Positions 20,476 to 23,461 of a stretch of DNA of 23,461 bases are shown one piece after another. This DNA comes from an uncultured Lachnospiraceae bacterium. Lineage in GTDB: Bacteria > Bacillota > Clostridia > Lachnospirales > Lachnospiraceae. The stretch covers positions 1 through 23,461 of the forward strand of contig CARQVR010000054.1 of the NCBI GenBank assembly GCA_949051815.1. Reading direction: 5' to 3'. Both the position numbers and the translations under genes were made by a program. Under the pieces are notes generated by a model. The model was not told where the DNA came from. It worked only from the letters and a program-made list of their open reading frames with translations, and did not search any database. The stretch's first letter is position 1; each line of letters starts with the position of its first letter.

Positions 20476-20494
20476 GATTCCGCAGAGCGGAATC
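20476..20494 (+). other. 8-bp palindromic hairpin
   Basis: GATTCCGC (20476-20483) and GCGGAATC (20487-20494) flank AGA. It lies between the decayed gene and the membrane-protein gene with no T-run on either side. Its role is unknown. Confidence 0.45.
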
Positions 20495-20594
20495 ATTGCG
20501 GTTAGAATGAAATATTCAGATGTATAACGGCAGACCGGGGAAACGCGAAAGTGCGTCCCCTGCGCTGCCTTGCTTTAAGAGAGAGGGGAAGAAA

Positions 20595-20966
20595 ATGATG
20601 CAGAAGAATGTGAGTATGGATGAAAGAGATAACAGAGACAGCAGGAACGAGAAGCTGTTGGCGGCAATGGCTTACCTTGGGATTCTGGTGGTGGTGCCGT
20701 TTTTTATGGAGAGGAAAACACAGTTTGTCAGATTCCATCTGGGACAGGGAGTTACTCTGTTTGCGGCGGAGATCTTGTACGGCATTATATACCAGCTTTT
20801 GTTGGTAATGGTTCTGATGGTATCGTGGCGGCTTTATCTGATCGTAAGGATCGCTGGTTATGTGGCGTTCGTATTCCCGGTGCTTGCACTGATCGGGATC
20901 ATAAATGTGTTGAACGGGCAGGAGAGGGAACTGCCGGTGATCGGGAAGATTCGATTATTTAGGTAG
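20595..20966 (+). CDS. Tic20/DUF4870-like small membrane protein
   Basis: A protein of 123 residues with three or four predicted membrane segments (LAAMAYLGILVVVPFF; FAAEILYGIIYQLLLVMVLM; YLIVRIAGYVAFVFPVLALI) and a short charged N-terminus. The NEKLLAAMAYLGIL start, the FVRFHLGQG motif between helices and the ending NGQERELPVIGKIRLF match the DUF4870/Tic20-like family of small bacterial membrane proteins, whose biochemical role is not established. ATG at 20595 has GAGAGGGGAAG upstream; an ATG one codon later is an alternative. The gene stands alone, 38 bases before a GTG and 53 before the ATG of the HTH gene, so the two may be co-transcribed. Confidence 0.82.
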   Translation: MMQKNVSMDERDNRDSRNEKLLAAMAYLGILVVVPFFMERKTQFVRFHLGQGVTLFAAEILYGIIYQLLLVMVLMVSWRLYLIVRIAGYVAFVFPVLALIGIINVLNGQERELPVIGKIRLFR

Positions 20967-21019
20967 AAGCTGGGCGTAGGAGAGAAGCTGATAATGATAG
21001 AAGGGTGGAATGGCTGGTT

Positions 21020-21202
21020 ATGGAAAAGTTTTTAACAGTGAAAGAGGTATCGGACGTATTGCGTTTGGGGAAAACGAATACCTATAAATTGTTTCAAAGG
21101 AAAGATTTTCCGAAGGTAAAGATTGGGAAAAAGCTGTTGGTGAAAGAAAGCGAACTGGATGGATATTTAGAAAAATACGGTGGAGCAATTATTGAAATAT
21201 AA
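21020..21202 (+). CDS. Excisionase-type helix-turn-helix DNA-binding protein
   Basis: A 60-residue protein: MEKFLTVKEVSDVLRLGKTN, then TYKLFQRKDFPKVKIGKKLL and a short tail ending IIEI. This is the winged-helix MerR/HTH_17 excisionase pattern: LTVKEV-x-x-x-L, a second helix ending Y-x-L-x-x-x-x-x-FP, then a wing containing IGKK-x-LV-x-x-x-x-L. Such proteins direct integrases toward excision or act as small element regulators. ATG at 21020 is chosen because AAGGGTGG lies 10-11 bases upstream; GTG at 21005 would overlap that site. In Tn916-like elements this gene usually precedes the integrase. Here none follows, only decayed DNA, and the sole recombinase is 20 kb to the left on the opposite strand. 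Confidence 0.82.
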   Translation: MEKFLTVKEVSDVLRLGKTNTYKLFQRKDFPKVKIGKKLLVKESELDGYLEKYGGAIIEI

Positions 21203-21248
21203 TAAATAAATTGTTCCTGCGGCTTTGATGGGACGGATTGCAGGCGAG

Positions 21249-21257
21249 TGTTATAAT
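21249..21257 (+). promoter_or_regulatory. Extended -10 promoter of the small antitoxin-like gene
   Basis: TGTTATAAT gives a consensus TATAAT (21252-21257) with the extended TGn motif. No good -35 box is present, as is common for extended -10 promoters. The ATG at 21277 is 20 bases downstream of the -10 box. Confidence 0.55.
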
Positions 21258-21276
21258 AACATTATAGTGCGAGGTG

Positions 21277-21414
21277 ATGATAACAATACTTGATACAAAA
21301 AGTGCGCCTGGAAAGAAAGTTGTCTTGAAGAAATATATGGGTAAAGGAGAGAGGATGTTTCAGACTGACGCACAGGATTATATAAAGGAGATGAGAAGCG
21401 ATGAGCGGATATAA
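21277..21414 (+). CDS. Small antitoxin-like protein upstream of a decayed PIN toxin
   Basis: A 45-residue ORF: MITILDTKSAPGKKVVLKKY, then MGKGERMFQTDAQDYIKEM and RSDERI. GAGGTG lies immediately before the ATG, so the spacing is short; an internal ATG at 21355 has a better site (AAAGGAGAGAGG). Its last 14 bases overlap the ATG of the PIN-domain frame at 21401, an arrangement typical of toxin-antitoxin pairs where the antitoxin is translated first. The family is not recognised with certainty; the antitoxin role is inferred from the overlap. Confidence 0.5.
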   Translation: MITILDTKSAPGKKVVLKKYMGKGERMFQTDAQDYIKEMRSDERI

Positions 21415-21489
21415 ACGGATTTTTTAGATACTGCGTCGTTGATTTATTTCCTTGATGAAGATATAAACTATGCGAAAAGAATAGAGTAG
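21401..21489 (+). pseudogene. PIN-domain toxin remnant (VapC-like), frameshifted and truncated
   Basis: ATG at 21401 reads MSGYKRIF and then hits TAG at 21425. Inserting one T in the T6 run at 21420-21425 restores KRIFLDTASLIYFLDEDINY, AKRIE, ending at TAG 21487-21489. The LDTASLIYFLD motif is the first strand and first catalytic Asp of a PIN ribonuclease domain. A full PIN toxin has about 130 residues, so over three quarters is missing. Two lesions, a frameshift and an early stop or deletion, make it inactive. Confidence 0.65.
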
Positions 21490-21558
21490 AAATAAAGATA
21501 GAAGATATATAAAGAAACTTTCTCGTTCTGACAATAAATATGTAATAATGGTTGAAAA

Positions 21559-21587
21559 TTGACTTTGAACCGTGAATGTGCTATAAT
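21559..21587 (+). promoter_or_regulatory. Strong sigma-A promoter of a noncoding transcription unit
   Basis: TTGACT (21559-21564), a 17-base spacer and a perfect TATAAT (21582-21587). This is the best promoter match in the window. Transcription would start near 21594. Confidence 0.8.
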
Positions 21588-21712
21588 ATAACTATAAAAC
21601 GTAGGTGGAAGACCTTTTTTCGTAACCTATTGTCTGATAGCACAAATTAGGGTACAAACTAGGGTACATTTCGCAAGGAAAGCCGGAAAATCCTTATTTT
21701 TACAGGTTTTTA

Positions 21713-21769
21713 GGAGTGACAGGAAACTTTAGGGAAGTAGAGGCCGCAAGTTCAAGTCTTGTCACTCCG
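21713..21769 (+). other. tRNA-like 3' segment; candidate attachment-site remnant
   Basis: GGAGTGACA (21713-21721) pairs with TGTCACTCC (21760-21768). Within it, GCAAG-TTCAAGT-CTTGT has the form of a T-arm with its seven-base loop, and a short ACTT/AAGT stem mimics an anticodon arm. The total of 57 bases is too short for a functional tRNA because no D-arm is present. Integrative elements often insert in tRNA 3' ends and leave such pieces. Confidence 0.4.
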
Positions 21770-21774
21770 ATAGA

Positions 21775-21825
21775 AAAAAACCTGATAATCACGGGCTTTC
21801 GTGGTTGTCAGGTTTTTTGTTTTGG
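21775..21825 (+). terminator. Strong Rho-independent terminator
   Basis: A 19-bp stem with two G-U pairs (21775-21793 and 21800-21818) has a GGCTTT loop. The A-rich left arm and T-rich right arm make it work in both directions; TTTTTTGTTTT follows on the plus strand. Confidence 0.88.
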
Positions 21826-22062
21826 GGAAAGACATTAAGATTGTTTCTGAATGATCAGGTCATAGTGATGTGTCGTTTACATATAACGTATATATTGATA
21901 TTTTCGACAGGGATAAGCAGGATGCGGTTATGAAGTTGAATCAGATTTGATACAAATGACGGGATAAATGCCGGTTTTAGAAGTAACAGGATTGAAAAAT
22001 CGGTGTTTATCCCATAAAATAAAAGGAAAGCTGCAGATATTAAGCAAGGAGGGTGCGGGTGC
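21826..22062. other. Gene-free spacer with a wobble-paired hairpin before the VapD-like operon
   Basis: No credible gene. GGGATAAATGCCG (21961-21973) can pair with CGGTGTTTATCCC (22001-22013) over 13 bp using two G-U pairs, followed by ATAAAATAAAA. It lies 50 bases upstream of the operon and could be a leader structure. No clear promoter pair was found. Confidence 0.45.
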
Positions 22063-22401
22063 ATGATAAAAATGGAGATCCGTATGGATGATGAAAAGAT
22101 ATTACAGGAACGGAAGTATAATCTGAAAGCTGTCCATGATGCCGTAGATAAGGCATTTGCCCAGTGGAGTTTTAAGGGGGAGCAGACGGATACCGGTTCT
22201 GTGGTCTATAAAGATAATGGAAGTGAGCGGGACTTTGGCAGGTTCGGCTGTATTGTAAATGCCTTAAAAAAGCAGGAGTGGTTTATGGCGAATATGCTGA
22301 CATGGATTTTGTATGACAGTGATGATTCCGATTCGCCAGAGGACTTTGCGGTAGAAGATCTTCTGGCCCATTATGCAGGAAAGCGGGTTGCGGGTGCATA
22401 G
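22063..22401 (+). CDS. Conserved hypothetical protein, partner gene of the VapD-like protein
   Basis: A 112-residue soluble protein beginning MIKMEIRMDDEKILQERKYN, with a middle motif RDFGRFGCIVNALKKQEWFM and an acidic stretch DSDDSDSPEDF. ATG at 22063 has AAGGAGGG nine bases upstream, a near-perfect site. It is 33 bases upstream of the VapD-like gene on the same strand and probably co-transcribed. I recognise this as a type of small hypothetical protein found next to VapD-like genes in Clostridia, but know no tested function. By analogy with vapXD of Haemophilus it may be an antitoxin, though it is larger than VapX and not evidently related. This is inference from position. Confidence 0.7.
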   Translation: MIKMEIRMDDEKILQERKYNLKAVHDAVDKAFAQWSFKGEQTDTGSVVYKDNGSERDFGRFGCIVNALKKQEWFMANMLTWILYDSDDSDSPEDFAVEDLLAHYAGKRVAGA

Positions 22402-22434
22402 GAGATCGAGGCAGGCGGCATATGAGGAAAGTAC

Positions 22435-22770
22435 ATGGAGAGAAAATATCTGAAGGCTATCAATTTTGGCCTAAGCGTCCATGAACTGGAGAAATTTTAT
22501 CAGGATTACAGAAAAGCATACTATGATGTGAAGAAATTTTTTGCCAGGCAGAGATTTGATCACAGGCAGGGGTCAGGGTATGTGTCAAGAAAGAAACTGG
22601 CACAGGCGGATATCATAGACCTTCTTGATTTGATGAACACGGAGCTGCCGTGGATGAGTGACTGCGTTACGAAAATTGATGTGACCAACATCGGGGCACA
22701 GCATGATCTGAAAGATATGCTGAGAGAAATGTCTGTGGCTTCGGAAGAAGAATTGCTGTCATCGGAATGA
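22435..22770 (+). CDS. VapD-like protein (Cas2-fold endoribonuclease family)
   Basis: A 111-residue protein: MERKYLKAINFGLSVHELEK, then AYYDVKKFFARQRFDHRQGS, GYVSRKKLAQADIIDLLDLM and NTELPWMSDCVTKIDV. The F-x-x-x-QGS-x-Y and LPW-x-S-x-CV patterns match VapD proteins, mRNA-cleaving toxins with a Cas2-like ferredoxin fold. Known VapD proteins start with an AFDL-type first strand bearing a conserved Asp. Here the matching position is Gly12 (INFGL, codon GGC), one transition from GAC. If that Asp is needed for cleavage, this copy may be inactive or work differently. ATG at 22435 follows GAGGA by about seven bases. A 24-base gap plus ATG leads into the Rpn-like fragment, suggesting a three-gene unit. 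Confidence 0.75.
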   Translation: MERKYLKAINFGLSVHELEKFYQDYRKAYYDVKKFFARQRFDHRQGSGYVSRKKLAQADIIDLLDLMNTELPWMSDCVTKIDVTNIGAQHDLKDMLREMSVASEEELLSSE

Positions 22771-22795
22771 GGGAAAGGGATACTGATTAAAGGAT

Positions 22796-23020
22796 ATGTA
22801 TTACCCGGAACTGGCGAAGGGCATGAAGCATTTCAAAGAAGAAGGAGGTCGGAAGAGAATGTGTGAAGCGGTTGAGAAATATGCAGAAAATGTAAGACTG
22901 AATGGTCTTTTGGAGTCCATAAAGAACTTGATGGAATCCATGAAGTGGTCGGCGGAGCAGGCTATGGCGGCTATGAAAGTATCAGAAGCGGATAAGGCTA
23001 TGCTTTTGAAGAAATTGTGA
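22796..23020 (+). CDS. Rpn/PD-(D/E)XK transposase-like C-terminal fragment (right copy)
   Basis: A 74-residue paralogue of the frame at 2-250: MYYPELAKGMKHFKEEGG, then RKRMCEAVEKYAENVRLN and a tail ending MLLKKL. It lacks about eight residues present in the left copy. A TGA four codons upstream in the same frame shows that it does not continue a longer nuclease ORF here, and AAAGGAT is a modest ribosome binding site. A second possible start is the Met of MCEAVEKY, which has an excellent GGAGG upstream within the coding text. It follows the VapD-like gene by 25 bases. Confidence 0.5.
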   Translation: MYYPELAKGMKHFKEEGGRKRMCEAVEKYAENVRLNGLLESIKNLMESMKWSAEQAMAAMKVSEADKAMLLKKL

Positions 23021-23112
23021 GTCGACGGGGATTAAAGTGGAATGGAGACACCCACTGGATGGCCGGAAAATACCGGCAAAATGCAGGAAAATTTATATGG
23101 AAGCAGCGATCA

Positions 23113-23149
23113 GGATGCGCGGGACGAAAAACCGGACGCATCCTTTTTT
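23113..23149 (+). terminator. Rho-independent terminator of the VapD-like operon
   Basis: GGATGCG (23113-23119) pairs with CGCATCC (23137-23143), extended by GG/CC pairing inside, and is followed by T6. A smaller GCCGG/CCGGC hairpin lies upstream at 23062-23077. From here to 23374 I see no gene; a TATAAT occurs at 23324-23329 without a good -35 box. Confidence 0.82.
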
Positions 23150-23374
23150 GTGCCGGAAAGCAGGAAAGACCGAAAGGATAGTTTCAGTGCAGGACGGGAA
23201 TGGATGATGAAAAGACACGGGCAGGAAATCCAGTATTCAGCGTTATGTAAACCGAAAATTCGCAAAGTATACCGCAAAAGTGACAATCTGTGCCAACTTC
23301 ATAGAAAAATAGAATGATTTCTGTATAATAGGTGGCATCTTATAATTTTTTAAGAAAAAATGGAAAAACTGGAG

Positions 23375-23404
23375 TTGACACAAAATGACGCGGGAGGATA
23401 CAAT
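23375..23404 (+). promoter_or_regulatory. Promoter-like boxes overlapping a start codon
   Basis: TTGACA (23375-23380), an 18-base spacer and TACAAT (23399-23404) form a good sigma-A match. The spacer contains CGGGAGG, and the -10 box overlaps ATG 23403-23405. Both cannot serve one transcript: if this is the promoter, the RNA starts in the CCAAG repeats; if the ATG is used, the promoter is upstream (perhaps TATAAT at 23324). Confidence 0.45.
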
Positions 23405-23461
23405 GATTAGCCAAGCCAAGCCAAGCCAAGCCAAGCCAAGCCAAGCCAAGCCAAGCCAAGC
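23403..23461 (+). CDS. 5' end of a gene opening with Gln-Ala-Lys-Pro-Ser repeats (runs off the window)
   Basis: ATG at 23403 has CGGGAGG five to six bases upstream and reads MIS followed by QAKPS repeated to the window edge. The repeat comes from a 5-bp DNA unit, so the frame after the array depends on copy number modulo three. The repeat has no stop codon in any plus-strand frame. The rest of the gene is outside the window, so neither its reality nor its product can be judged. Confidence 0.35.
   Translation, partial: MISQAKPSQAKPSQAKPSQ
23411..23461. repeat. Pentanucleotide tandem repeat (CCAAG), at least 10 copies
   Basis: Ten exact CCAAG units (23411-23460) plus the first base of another, with no variation, reaching the end of the window. 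Perfect uniformity points to active slippage and recent expansion. It may also be the reason the sequence ends here. Confidence 0.98.

Larger units (their letters stand above)
21594..21825 (+). ncRNA. Noncoding transcript between a strong promoter and a strong terminator
   Basis: About 230 bases from the predicted start near 21594 to the T-run of the terminator. No ORF with a ribosome binding site lies inside. It contains a GTAGGT...ACCTAT hairpin near its 5' end, a direct repeat TAGGGTACA (21648 and 21661 areas), and an 11-bp closing stem with a tRNA T-arm-like segment (21713-21769). TAG-containing text around AGGGTACAAACTAGGGTACA resembles the 3' end of integrase genes with Leu codons turned to TAG. 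The unit may therefore be a small RNA or the promoter-bearing scar of a lost integrase end. The family is unknown to me. Confidence 0.45.

Noticed and set aside
21713..21769. Functional tRNA gene
   Set aside because: Only 57 bases with no D-arm, and the outer stem runs 11 bp, competing with the T-arm pairing. Kept only as a tRNA-like remnant.
21855..22064. A 69-codon minus-strand hydrophobic frame
   Set aside because: It has no ribosome binding site, lies in AT-rich spacer opposite a hairpin, and shows no recognisable family.
23042..23317. A 91-codon plus-strand frame after the right Rpn fragment
   Set aside because: A clear terminator hairpin with T6 lies inside it (23113-23149), and the composition is not coding-like.

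Overview
The window looks like accessory DNA from a Gram-positive Clostridia genome, most likely a gut Lachnospiraceae. The basis is strong AGGAGG-type ribosome binding sites, sigma-A promoters, Rho-independent terminators, InlB-type B-repeats and small integrative-element genes typical of that group. No taxonomic marker is present, so this is inference. Base composition is uneven: the flanks are AT-rich, while the central 15 kb gene is clearly GC-rich.

Left flank (1-2700): a C-terminal piece of an Rpn/PD-(D/E)XK transposase-like protein; a complete leftward tyrosine recombinase; a broken Y-family polymerase gene running into what looks like the tail of a relaxase gene; a compact type I toxin-antitoxin locus (30-residue membrane toxin, facing antisense RNA, shared terminator); and a frameshifted small leftward gene. 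Between it and the next gene are homopolymer runs, including G11 inside a tiny ORF.

Centre (2700-20100): a stand-alone, degenerate receiver-domain protein lies 36 bp upstream of one 4,918-codon gene. That gene encodes a giant surface protein with a lipoprotein-type signal, acidic 12-residue repeats, many Ig-like, Calx-beta-like and InlB-like modules, a duplicated module of about 600 residues, Lys-Pro-Gly-Asp hexapeptide repeats, a CxxCxxC motif and a C-terminal membrane helix. It is followed by a hairpin-rich spacer, a second degenerate response regulator broken by a one-base insertion, and a sigma-factor-like gene with an in-frame TGA. I infer, but cannot show, that these regulators act on the giant gene.

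Right flank (20100-23461): a decayed unrecognised gene, a Tic20/DUF4870-like membrane protein, an excisionase-type HTH protein, a decayed PIN-domain toxin with its small upstream partner, and a short noncoding transcription unit with a strong promoter and terminator and a tRNA-like 3' part. A two-gene VapD-like operon and a second copy of the Rpn fragment follow. The window ends inside at least ten copies of the pentamer CCAAG, just after a start codon that has a good ribosome binding site. This is the best candidate here for a phase-variable switch.

Overall it reads as layers of mobile-element remnants around a large surface-protein cargo. Several genes are broken by single-base changes in short homopolymers. 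These may be decay, reversible switching or sequencing error, and the sequence alone cannot decide.
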